Source: Cloacimonetes bacterium SCGC AAA252-N17
GTDB taxonomy: Bacteria; Cloacimonadota; Cloacimonadia; JGIOTU-2
Assembly: GCA_000404785.1 (NCBI GenBank)
Contig: ASNI01000031.1
Span: 1-30,615 of the forward strand
DNA: 30,615 nt
Direction: 5' to 3'
The first letter of the stretch is position 1; every line of letters begins with the position of its first letter. Positions 1 through 7,400 of this stretch are shown here, one piece after another. Both the position numbers and the translations under genes were made by a program. The notes beneath the pieces are model-generated. The model made no database searches. It was not told the origin of the DNA and worked only from the letters and a program-made list of their open reading frames with translations.

Positions 1-315
1 TATGCGGTTTCTGATGTTGTTTTGGTTGGAGGAAGCTTTTATGATTTTTCCGGTCACAATCCACTCGAACCTGCGTATTTTTCCAAGCCGATCATTATGG
101 GACCCTATTATTCGAGCTGTAAGGATTCTGTTGCTGCACTGAGTTCTGCGGGAGCTATTCAAATAGTGGACAGGGAGCATTTGCCAGGTGCAATTCTTGA
201 TTTGTATGAAAATCCTCAAAAAATAATTGAAATGGGAATGAAAGCAAAGAAGGTTATTGAGCAGAACGGGGATGCTCTTGAAAAAAACTTGCAAATGATC
301 CAGCGTTTTCTTTAA
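1..315 (+). CDS. waaA: 3-deoxy-D-manno-octulosonic acid (Kdo) transferase, C-terminal part
   Basis: This is the 3' end of a gene that begins before the window; the frame is open from base 1. WaaA transfers Kdo from CMP-Kdo to lipid A precursor at the inner membrane, so its presence implies an LPS-making diderm. The visible segment is the C-terminal GT-B domain, with the family's nucleotide-sugar-binding stretch V-G-G-S-F followed by G-H-N-P-L-E-P-A and a K-P-I-I-M-G-P block. It ends in a lysine-rich helix, normal for the family. The stop is 18 nt before the most likely start of the radical SAM gene. The call rests on the GHNPLEPA motif and its position relative to the C-terminus; related GT-B enzymes are unlikely to share it so closely. 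Confidence 0.9.
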   Translation, partial: YAVSDVVLVGGSFYDFSGHNPLEPAYFSKPIIMGPYYSSCKDSVAALSSAGAIQIVDREHLPGAILDLYENPQKIIEMGMKAKKVIEQNGDALEKNLQMIQRFL

Positions 316-333
316 TTCATGAGCGAGGTGAAC

Positions 334-1329
334 ATGAAAGAAGCAATGTTTTATAAAAAGCTTAATAACGGCTCGGTTCAGTGCCGGCTCTGTCCTCAGA
401 TGTGTGAGATCGAGGATGGGAAAAGGGGAATGTGCTTTGGCAGAAAGAATGAAAAGGGCATACTCTATGCAGAAAATTACGGTGAAACGATCTCCGTAGC
501 AATCGATCCTATCGAGAAAAAACCTCTATATCATTTCTATCCGGGAAAGGAAATTCTCTCAATCGGACCAAACGGATGTAATCTCACCTGCGATTTTTGT
601 CAGAATTATACAATCTCGCAGCAGAAAGCCCCGACAAGTGCTCTTAGTATGGGAGATCTGATCACATTATGCAAAAAATATAACTCGATCGGCGTTGCCT
701 ATACCTATACGGAACCGCTCATCTGGTACGAATATATTCTGGATACCGCAAAGATATTACGCGCTCATGATCTCAAAGTTGTGCTGGTGACGAATGGTTT
801 CATAAATCCCGAACCTTTGAAACAATTACTTCCATACGTCGATGCGATGAATGTTGATCTCAAGGCATTCAATAATGATTTTTACATAACCTATTGTTCA
901 GGACGATTAGAACCGGTGAAGAATACCATCAAAATCGCTGCGAAACACACGCATGTAGAAGTCACGAACCTGATCATCACAGATTTGAATGATTCAAGAA
1001 AGGAAATTGAAGAGCTGGTTGCCTTCATAGCCGATGTTAATAAAGATATTCCTCTGCATTTCTCACGATATTTCCCTGTATATAAAATGAAGAAACCTCC
1101 CACAAAAGTTGAAACTCTGGAAATGGCGTATGAGATCGGGAAAAAGAAGCTTTCCTATGTTTATGTTGGAAATATAAATTTACCGAATACTCATGACACA
1201 CACTGCCCAAATTGTAATGAGTTGCTGATAAAACGCTCAGGATTTTACACTTCAATCTCACATATTACTGAGCATAATTCCTGCGAGAAATGCGGACATA
1301 AGATCAAAGGAGTCCACCTTTTTGAATAG
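334..1329 (+). CDS. amrS: AmmeMemoRadiSam system-type radical SAM enzyme
   Basis: This is a radical SAM protein of about 331 residues in the COG1180 (pyruvate-formate-lyase-activase-like) group, of the type called the AmmeMemoRadiSam system radical SAM enzyme. The [4Fe-4S] motif C-N-L-T-C-D-F-C (CX3CX2C) lies near residues 82-89. An N-terminal cysteine cluster (C-R-L-C-P-x-x-C, then R-G-x-C) and a C-terminal CX2C...CX2C zinc-ribbon-like segment are typical of the group. I prefer the ATG at 334 over the ATG at 319 because GAGGTG lies just upstream of 334, whereas 319 has no purine-rich site. The substrate is unknown. The usual partners (AMMECR1-like A protein and MEMO1-like B protein) are not in the window. 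The 3' end overlaps the next start by 8 nt, indicating translational coupling. Confidence 0.88.
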   Translation: MKEAMFYKKLNNGSVQCRLCPQMCEIEDGKRGMCFGRKNEKGILYAENYGETISVAIDPIEKKPLYHFYPGKEILSIGPNGCNLTCDFCQNYTISQQKAPTSALSMGDLITLCKKYNSIGVAYTYTEPLIWYEYILDTAKILRAHDLKVVLVTNGFINPEPLKQLLPYVDAMNVDLKAFNNDFYITYCSGRLEPVKNTIKIAAKHTHVEVTNLIITDLNDSRKEIEELVAFIADVNKDIPLHFSRYFPVYKMKKPPTKVETLEMAYEIGKKKLSYVYVGNINLPNTHDTHCPNCNELLIKRSGFYTSISHITEHNSCEKCGHKIKGVHLFE

Positions 1330-1672
1330 ATGCGAAATACTATCACATTTCACTCTTGCTGACGGAATACTGATCGTCTTTGTGATCGTTGCAATTATCG
1401 TCTCGTCTATCTTTGTTTATAAAAATGGTGCAGAAAGCGAATATGCAATTATTGAATACAATGGACAAACTGAGAATATTTCATTGAATAAAGATCAAAT
1501 GATTTCATTGGAAAACGGTATGATGATCGAAGTAAAAGACCGCAGGATCCGTGTGAAAGATTCAGACTGCCCTCAAAAAATATGCGTAAAGCATGGTTGG
1601 ATCCGCTACGGCAATGACGTGATCGTGTGCCTGCCGAACAAAAACGATCATTTATCTTCAAAAAAAGTCTGA
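1322..1672 (+). CDS. NusG domain II-containing membrane-anchored protein
   Basis: A 116-residue protein with one N-terminal membrane span (about residues 14-33, rich in I and V) followed by a small extracytoplasmic domain. That domain carries the family signature D-S-D-C-P-x-K-I-C-V-x-x-G-W-I and ends V-C-L-P-N-K, as in NusG domain II (DUF1312) proteins. The two cysteines of the motif are present. It uses a TTG start at 1322, supported by AAGGAG at 1307-1312 with 9-nt spacing inside the end of amrS; no in-frame ATG gives the membrane segment. These proteins are often encoded next to a Gx/heptaprenyl-diphosphate-synthase-component-I-like gene, which is the arrangement here. The biochemical role is unknown; a link to membrane redox or FMN-binding proteins is only a family-level suspicion. 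Confidence 0.82.
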   Translation: MNRCEILSHFTLADGILIVFVIVAIIVSSIFVYKNGAESEYAIIEYNGQTENISLNKDQMISLENGMMIEVKDRRIRVKDSDCPQKICVKHGWIRYGNDVIVCLPNKNDHLSSKKV

Positions 1673-1697
1673 TCTCGATTACATAACAAGATAACGC

Positions 1698-2207
1698 ATG
1701 AAAACATCAACTGAAAAGATACTCATCCTTGCTGCATATTCGATCATGGCTGTGCTGCTCTTCGTTGTTGAAAGTATTATTCCAAAACCTCTGCCTTTTA
1801 TGCGGATAGGGCTGGCGAATGTGTTCATCTTGCTTATTCTTGTACATATCGATTTTACTTCTGCACTAGTTGTAACCCTGACGAAGGTTATTATAGGAAA
1901 TCTTTTTTCAGGACTGCTCTTTACTCCGCTTGTTCTTTTCTCTCTGGTAAGCAGCATCGTTTCTCTCGCTGTCATGTGGGCTTTTTATAAAAGCAGAATT
2001 TCTTTCAGTCTGATTGGAGTGAGCATTGCAGGTGCTCTTTCACATCTGCTCACCCAGCTTGTGCTTGGTTATTTTCTTTTCATTCATTCTTCGAGAATTT
2101 TTGCTCTATTTCCGATTATTCTGCTTATTGGATTGGTAAGCGGCTTGATAACAGGAATTTTGGTAATAATTTTATATAAAAATATTCGACTAAGTTTTGA
2201 CAGTTGA
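1698..2207 (+). CDS. Gx transporter family / heptaprenyl diphosphate synthase component I-like membrane protein
   Basis: A 169-residue protein that is nearly all hydrophobic helices (five to six spans), with the family block V-V-E-S-x-I-P-K-P-L-P near residues 23-33 and R-I-G-L-A-N-V just after. Members are called Gx transporter or heptaprenyl diphosphate synthase component I; the true substrate is unresolved. It starts 25 nt after the NusG-domain-II gene, so co-transcription is likely. The last residues (L-S-F-D-S, stop TGA at 2205) lie inside a 22-bp direct repeat that recurs at 9835-9856. In that second copy the same frame runs on for nine more codons (S-S-M-E-S-C-E-K-M), then stops 3 nt before the PBP1A start. 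The C-terminus seen here is therefore probably a shortened version created by insertion of the downstream island. Confidence 0.85.
   Translation: MKTSTEKILILAAYSIMAVLLFVVESIIPKPLPFMRIGLANVFILLILVHIDFTSALVVTLTKVIIGNLFSGLLFTPLVLFSLVSSIVSLAVMWAFYKSRISFSLIGVSIAGALSHLLTQLVLGYFLFIHSSRIFALFPIILLIGLVSGLITGILVIILYKNIRLSFDS
2184..2205 (+). repeat. Direct repeat, left copy, bounding the accessory island
   Basis: A 22-bp sequence with perfect core CTAAGTTTTGACAGTT (2190-2205), matched at 9835-9856 with one mismatch (G2188 versus A9839). The similarity continues upstream for about 10 bp with a one-base indel. It forms the last codons of the Gx-family gene. See the findings for the restored reading frame. 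Confidence 0.8.
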
Positions 2208-2245
2208 AAAGTATAATGATAAGAGTTATTAGTGAAAAATTATGA

Positions 2246-2365
2246 AATAATGGGATTGTTTGGGACGGAAGGGATGAAACAGGAAAAGAAGTGGGCACTG
2301 GTGTGTATTTGTATAAGATAGGGGATGAAAATGGATTTGTAGGGAAAGCGGTTAAGATACGATAA
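2246..2365 (+). pseudogene. Orphan C-terminal FlgD-like sorting-tail fragment
   Basis: This 39-codon open stretch begins right after an in-frame TGA (2243-2245) and ends at TAA (2363-2365), with no start codon or upstream body. Its translation contains V-W-D-G-R-D-E-T-G-K-E-V, then G-T-G-V-Y-L-Y-K-I, ending A-V-K-I-R. This closely matches the last residues of the 1652-aa protein downstream (W-D-G-R-D-E-S-G-K-E-V, S-G-V-Y, L-V-R at the end). Such tails, related to the FlgD Ig-like fold, serve as C-terminal sorting signals on secreted proteins in FCB bacteria. It is the remnant of a third tail-bearing gene whose body has been deleted. Confidence 0.7.
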
Positions 2366-2378
2366 AAAATAGCGCATT

Positions 2379-2395
2379 AAAAATTTGACAGAAAT
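2379..2395 (+). promoter_or_regulatory. TTGACA-containing conserved motif after a sorting tail (copy 1)
   Basis: A 17-bp sequence AAAAATTTGACAGAAAT, identical to 9433-9449. Both copies lie 11-13 nt after a stop codon that ends a FlgD-like tail, and both are followed about 40 nt later by an ATG. TTGACA matches a sigma-70-type -35 hexamer, but no good TATAAT follows at 16-18 nt here. A promoter for the next gene in a tail-bearing gene array is an inference. Confidence 0.4.
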
Positions 2396-2608
2396 TATTT
2401 TAATTATTTTATTTTGTCAAAGGTTTATTATGAAAAATAAAAATGTATTCTGGAATCTATTAAGATACACTATTAGCTTACCCCCCTCCTATTGCACAAC
2501 CTACCGCCCTATTGGTAGTTATGAAAGAACACACAAGAATTATAAAAGCATAGATACTCAATTACATTCCCAAAATTTTATATGCAAAAATAAATTCACA
2601 TAGCTTGC

Positions 2609-2640
2609 ACCTGTCTGTGAATTTCCCTAAGCAGGCAGGT
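2609..2640. repeat. Imperfect inverted repeat
   Basis: The arms ACCTGTCTG and CAGGCAGGT are complementary with one G-T pair, separated by about 14 nt. It could form a hairpin in RNA. There is no T-run immediately after the right arm, so a terminator role is doubtful; it may mark a recombination scar or a small dispersed repeat. Confidence 0.4.
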
Positions 2641-2667
2641 TATTCCTTTTAACCTTCTCTTCTATAA

Positions 2668-2769
2668 TTCAAGGAGCGGAAGCTGAGAGCAGGATATGGA
2701 GTTGGGGAAATTACTTCTTATATCGTTGCTACTACTCCAGGGTATAAGAAGGACACTGTACTGGAGTAA
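2668..2769 (+). pseudogene. Possible decayed coding fragment
   Basis: An open stretch of 33 codons bounded by in-frame TAA codons at 2665 and 2767, with no start codon. It reads G-Y-G-V-G-E-I-T-S-Y-I-V-A-T-T-P-G-Y-K-K then D-T-V-L-E, which has the look of the end of a beta-sandwich or carboxypeptidase-regulatory-like domain. The stop is 20 nt before the next gene's start. I do not recognise a specific family; composition and the pseudogene-rich neighbourhood are the only support. Confidence 0.3.
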
Positions 2770-2789
2770 ATAAAAAATTAGGAGAAATG

Positions 2790-4325
2790 ATGACTATGAA
2801 AATTAGTTTTATAACAATAATATGTATAGCAATTTGCACTATTCTATTTGCAGGTCAAGAAGTAAATAATGTGGTAGTAACCGTAGATATGATAGAGGCA
2901 CCCTCTGGAGGTTGGAGTGATACAACCGTAGTTTTTGTAGCCCCAGGTTATGGGAAATACCAAATAGCTTTTGACTTCGTCTATAATATTGATATAGGAC
3001 CTCACGTTCTTATAAATTTTGGTATTGAGGGAATACTTCCCCACTTCGCTATAAACTATTATCCGGACGAATGGGAGAATGGAATTCCACAGACCTATAG
3101 GGTATGGGTGGATTTAGAAGAAGGTATTGAGTACACCCTCTATGCTTCGATTTGGAATGCTGGGGTTATCGTTAGTGATCCAGTTCTTACTGCTACACAC
3201 AAATTTATTTATGAGCGTGATTTTATGGTCTCACTACCATTTAATGAATATTTTGAGAATAAAGGCGATAATGTGACTTTCAATCCTCTGATGACTTATG
3301 AAAGTGGTTCATACTTTGATTTTACCGGATATGCCTGGGCTGATGCGAAATTTGACATAAATTGGTTTCATCCTAATTTTCAAATGGATTTTCAGGGAAC
3401 AATTAATGATATTGTTACGATTTACCCTCCATTTAATACAGATGACCTAATTGAACATATCTATTTCCAGGAAACTTATCATCCTTACTATAACCCACAT
3501 CCCTTTTTTCAGGATTGTTCAAACACTGTAGAATATTTAGGTGATTTTGAGATGATTGATAATGAAGGTGATGAAGCATATTTCGGTGATCGAATATTCA
3601 ACTTTGAGTACGCCCCCAATTATGCAAATTTAACCTCAATAGAGTTTACCATTGAGTCATCTGATGATTGCCATCCACTATTGGAATGGTCCACCAGATA
3701 TAGTTTATTCTTTTATTACAATGGATTGCATAATTACTTTGAGACTGTAATAAAAAGAAGGAAATACAATATAATGGGGAATCCTATTGAAAATTGGAAT
3801 GTTATCGCGACAATTTCTCCAACAGATTATACTTATGAAGATCTAACCTTAGAATCACCCGATCCAGACCCTGAACCAGGTGGCACTTTTGGAATTGAAG
3901 GAACAGCTAAATACAAAATAATGTTGCAGCAAACACCTGCCAATCCTAATTATAATGCAAGTTGGGCTGATCAGGTTTGTGGAGAATCATCAATTCGGAG
4001 TATATTGTATGGTCAAAATGGTGGTGGTGGTGAACAAAACCCAATGTTATACGGTGTTTTCAATCTGAATATTGTGGATTTTCATAATCCTACTATATCG
4101 TTTACTATAAAGGACGATGCCTATGCCAATACATCTGTAAAGATATACAATATCAGAGGACAGTTAGTTCAGACATTACTTGATGAAGCATTGAGTAAAG
4201 GTCGTCATACTCTTGTCTGGAATGGAACTGATATGAATAATAGAAATGTTGCTTCCGGAGTATATCTTATGCGGATTTGTCGTGGTAATGAAAAGACAGC
4301 AAGGAAGATTAGTTTGTTAAGATAG
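2790..4325 (+). CDS. Secreted protein of unknown function with C-terminal FlgD-like sorting tail
   Basis: A protein of about 511 residues. It begins with a signal peptide (M-K-I-S-F then a run of I, C, L, ending near F-A-G). Aromatic, acidic, beta-rich sequence follows, which looks like Ig-like sandwiches but which I cannot assign. A P-D-P-D-P-E-P-G-G linker lies near residue 360. The last 80 or so residues are a FlgD-like tail: V-K-I-Y-N-I-R-G-Q-L-V, then L-V-W-N-G-T-D, then A-S-G-V-Y-L-M and a basic end I-S-L-L-R. Three ATGs are close together (2787, 2790, 2796); AGGAG at 2780-2784 best fits 2790. Such tails are taken to direct export across the outer membrane and surface attachment in FCB bacteria (type IX-like). 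A strong hairpin terminator follows directly. Confidence 0.75.
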   Translation: MTMKISFITIICIAICTILFAGQEVNNVVVTVDMIEAPSGGWSDTTVVFVAPGYGKYQIAFDFVYNIDIGPHVLINFGIEGILPHFAINYYPDEWENGIPQTYRVWVDLEEGIEYTLYASIWNAGVIVSDPVLTATHKFIYERDFMVSLPFNEYFENKGDNVTFNPLMTYESGSYFDFTGYAWADAKFDINWFHPNFQMDFQGTINDIVTIYPPFNTDDLIEHIYFQETYHPYYNPHPFFQDCSNTVEYLGDFEMIDNEGDEAYFGDRIFNFEYAPNYANLTSIEFTIESSDDCHPLLEWSTRYSLFFYYNGLHNYFETVIKRRKYNIMGNPIENWNVIATISPTDYTYEDLTLESPDPDPEPGGTFGIEGTAKYKIMLQQTPANPNYNASWADQVCGESSIRSILYGQNGGGGEQNPMLYGVFNLNIVDFHNPTISFTIKDDAYANTSVKIYNIRGQLVQTLLDEALSKGRHTLVWNGTDMNNRNVASGVYLMRICRGNEKTARKISLLR

Positions 4326-4333
4326 CAAAAAAA

Positions 4334-4365
4334 GGAGGAGGTGATATTTACCTCCTCCAAAGTTT
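4334..4365 (+). terminator. Rho-independent terminator after the 511-aa secreted protein gene
   Basis: A perfect 9-bp stem, GGAGGAGGT (4334-4342) with ACCTCCTCC (4350-4358), loop of 7 nt, followed by AAAGTTTTATT. It lies 8 nt after the stop codon. The left arm happens to resemble a ribosome-binding site, but no start codon follows at a suitable distance. Confidence 0.8.
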
Positions 4366-4379
4366 TATTATAACATGGA

Positions 4380-4385
4380 TATAAT
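4380..4385 (+). promoter_or_regulatory. Possible -10 element for the 1652-aa surface protein gene
   Basis: A perfect TATAAT at 4380-4385, 77 nt before the ATG at 4463 and just after the upstream terminator. I see no matching -35 hexamer. A second TATAAT at 4447-4452 is too close to the start codon to leave room for the GAGG ribosome-binding site, so the first is more plausible. Weak evidence in AT-rich DNA. Confidence 0.25.
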
Positions 4386-4462
4386 AACACAAAAGGTATC
4401 ATTACATTTACCGTCATGTATCTTTAATCGCATTTATAGCAACCGATATAATAAGAGGAAAA

Positions 4463-7400
4463 ATGAAAAAAAACTTTTATATAAATAAACTCGTGAAAGA
4501 AATAATATTTCTTTTAATATATACCATACTCTTAACCTCACTCTCTTTTGCAGATACACATATTGCAGGTGGAAGCGTATCGGGGACATGGAAGACCGGT
4601 AATAGTCCGTATATTATTAACGGAGAGATAGAGATTCCCGTGGACAGCACTCTTATAATAGAACCTGGGATTCAGGTAGTTTTTTCTGGACATTACAAGT
4701 TTAATATTTATGGGACATTATTAGCAGAGGGAACTGAATTAGATACGATTAATTTTACTATTGTCGATACCACTGGATTTTCAAACCCAGATACAACTGC
4801 GGGTGGCTGGCATGGCTTGAGATTTTACGACATAGATACTAACGAGCAAGATAGTTCAAAAATTGTGCATTGCAAATTTGAATATGGCAAAGCTATAGGT
4901 GATGATCGGTTCGGTGGAGCAATCTATTGTGAAAGATCATCTGATATTTTGATTAAGAATTGCTTAATTAGAAACAATAGAGCAGATGATTATGGCAAAG
5001 GCGGAGGGATATATTGCTATTACTCGAGCCCTGCTATAAGTTATACAACGGTAAGTTCAAACACCTCTTCATATATGGGAGGTGGAATTTATTTACAAGA
5101 ATCCTATCCATATTTAGTAAATGTTACCATAAGCAGAAATTATGCTGCCCGTAATGGAGGAGGTATTTACTGTGATTATTCCAATCCAATTTTGCAGGAT
5201 GTAATTATCAATGAAAATTCAACTGATTCTACTTATCTCAATGCAGGTGGTGGCATTTATTGTTATCATTCCAGTCCGATTTTAGATAGAGTTATTATTA
5301 ATAATAATAACTCATACTACGGTGGAGGAATTTATTTTCAAACTTCCAGTCCAATCTTAGCCAATGTAACTATTTGTGGAAATACTGCCAACTGTGGTGG
5401 AGGAATTTACTGCAATGATACTTCCTGTCCTAACTTATCTAATGTGACTATCAGTGAAAATTTTGCTAACCACGGTGGTGGAATAGGTTGCCGCCACGAT
5501 TCAAGCCCGGTTCTGATGAACTGCATTGTGTGGAATAATCAGGTAGAAGAATTTTATTTGGTTTACGGTAGTACAATAACAATAACCTACTCGGATATTA
5601 TGGATGGATGGACGGGTGAAGGTAATATCAATGAAGACCCGCTTTTTGAAGATCCGGCTCATGGTGATTTTCATCTCACGGAATATTCTCCCTGCATAGA
5701 TGCGGGAAATCCAGCTTCCGTTCCGGATCCCGACGGAACAATTATTGATATGGGTGCATATTATTTTCATCAGAATAATGTTATTCCTCCAACTGCTGAT
5801 TTCTGTGCAGATGTTACGGCAGGAAATGCTCCTTTAACTGTTCATTTCACAGACACTTCTTATCCCGGGAATAGCGATATTGCAAGCTGGTACTGGAATT
5901 TTGGCGACAGCACTTTTTCTGATGAACAAAATCCGATCCATACATATGACAGTCTCGGAATATATACAGTTTCATTAAGAGTAATTACTGAAAATAATGG
6001 GATCAGTACAGAGACAAAGACAGACTATATAAGTGCCTATGGTTCGGGGTTTCACATACCCGGCGGTGATGTAAGCGGTGTATGGATAGCAAATTTCAGT
6101 CCTTATATTATTGACGGAAATATCCAAATACAACTGGGTGATTCTCTCCTTATCGAATCCGGAGTCGAGGTTCTTTTCTCAGGTCATTATGAATGTGATA
6201 TTTTCGGCAGATTACTGGCGATAGGAACAGAAGGGAATTCGATCTTATTTACCGCACAGGACACCCTGTCCGGATGGAAGGGATTGAGATTCTATGATAC
6301 AAACACTAACGGGCAAGATAGTTCGAAAATTGTATATTGTAAATTCGAGTATGGCAATTCAAGCAATAATGGTGGTGCGCTCTATTTAAAAAATTCATCA
6401 GATATTTTGATAAAGAATTCATTAATAACACACAATAGCGCTGCCGATTATGGTGGTGGTATTTCTTGTGATAATTCCAGCCCTAAATTAATGGGTGTTA
6501 CATTATATGGAAATTCAGCACATTTGGGTGGTGGCGGTATTTATTTGATCGACTCTTATCCTGTTTTTAATTCTGAAAATCGATGTAATATCTTCATGAA
6601 TTATGCAAATCACGGGAATGACCTATATGCATTTCAATGCTCCACCGTTAATGTAATTGTGGATACTTTTACTGTATTCGCACCTGACAATCATTTTGCT
6701 TCCCCTATTGATAATTTCACTTTTGACATTCTTAATGGAAAGATAGAGCCGATAGAGCAAGACCTTTATGTGAGCCCCTATGGCTCGAATGACAACAGTG
6801 GATTATCACCCGATGATCCGCTCCGAACTATTTCTTATGCATTAGTAAAAATTGCCCCTAATGAGCAAGACCCACACACGATCCATTGTGCAAATGGACT
6901 ATACTCGTTTTCTGAGACGGGAGAGGTGTTTCCTTTAAATTGTAGAAGTTATGTTTTCATCCACGGGGAAGATGAAGATTATACTATTCTCGATGGAGAA
7001 GAAAAGTATGGTGTTGTATTTTGCAGATATGATACTGTTGTTACGATGGAAAATATGACTGTTAAGAATGGAAATTCTCCCGTGGGCAGCGGAATTTATT
7101 GCTACGAATCAATCCTCGATTTAAATAATATGACCATTACAGAAAATGGTACATCTTCCGATAAGGGGTATGTTTCTCAAGATATAAAAAATAATAAGAA
7201 TAAGGAAATTTTAAAACCTGCAAGTAATTATTCCAAAATCGATAATCCTTTGAACGATACCTGTTTTATGCCTGTCAATAATAAGCTAAATGAGGCGTTA
7301 TCCCTGTTGGAAGATTGTCTGGATGAAGGAAGAAATTTTTCTTTGGGAGGAGGAATTTTCTGTAGTCGTTCCACACTAAAGATAACAAATGCAACGATCA

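Larger units (their letters stand above)
2366..2786. other. Gene-poor decayed region inside the island
   Basis: About 420 nt without a convincing gene. It holds a TTGACA-containing motif shared with the far side of the island (2379-2395). A short open stretch begins with ATG at 2430 (57 codons; first residues M-K-N-K-N-V-F-W) and quickly loses protein-like character. An inverted repeat lies near 2609-2640, and an open stretch at 2668-2769 looks like a coding remnant. The simplest reading is the debris of one secreted-protein gene between the orphan tail and the intact gene at 2790. The 57-codon stretch is not annotated as a gene because its composition is unlike a protein (no signal peptide, many C/Y/H/N). 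Confidence 0.5.

Noticed and set aside
2385..2603. A 72-codon frame in the decayed region
   Set aside because: Its start lies within the TTGACA motif, and after the first ten or so residues of the internal ATG (2430) the composition is not protein-like.
4447..4452. A perfect TATAAT just before the 1652-aa gene
   Set aside because: It is only 10 nt from the ATG, so a transcript from it would lack the GAGG ribosome-binding site.
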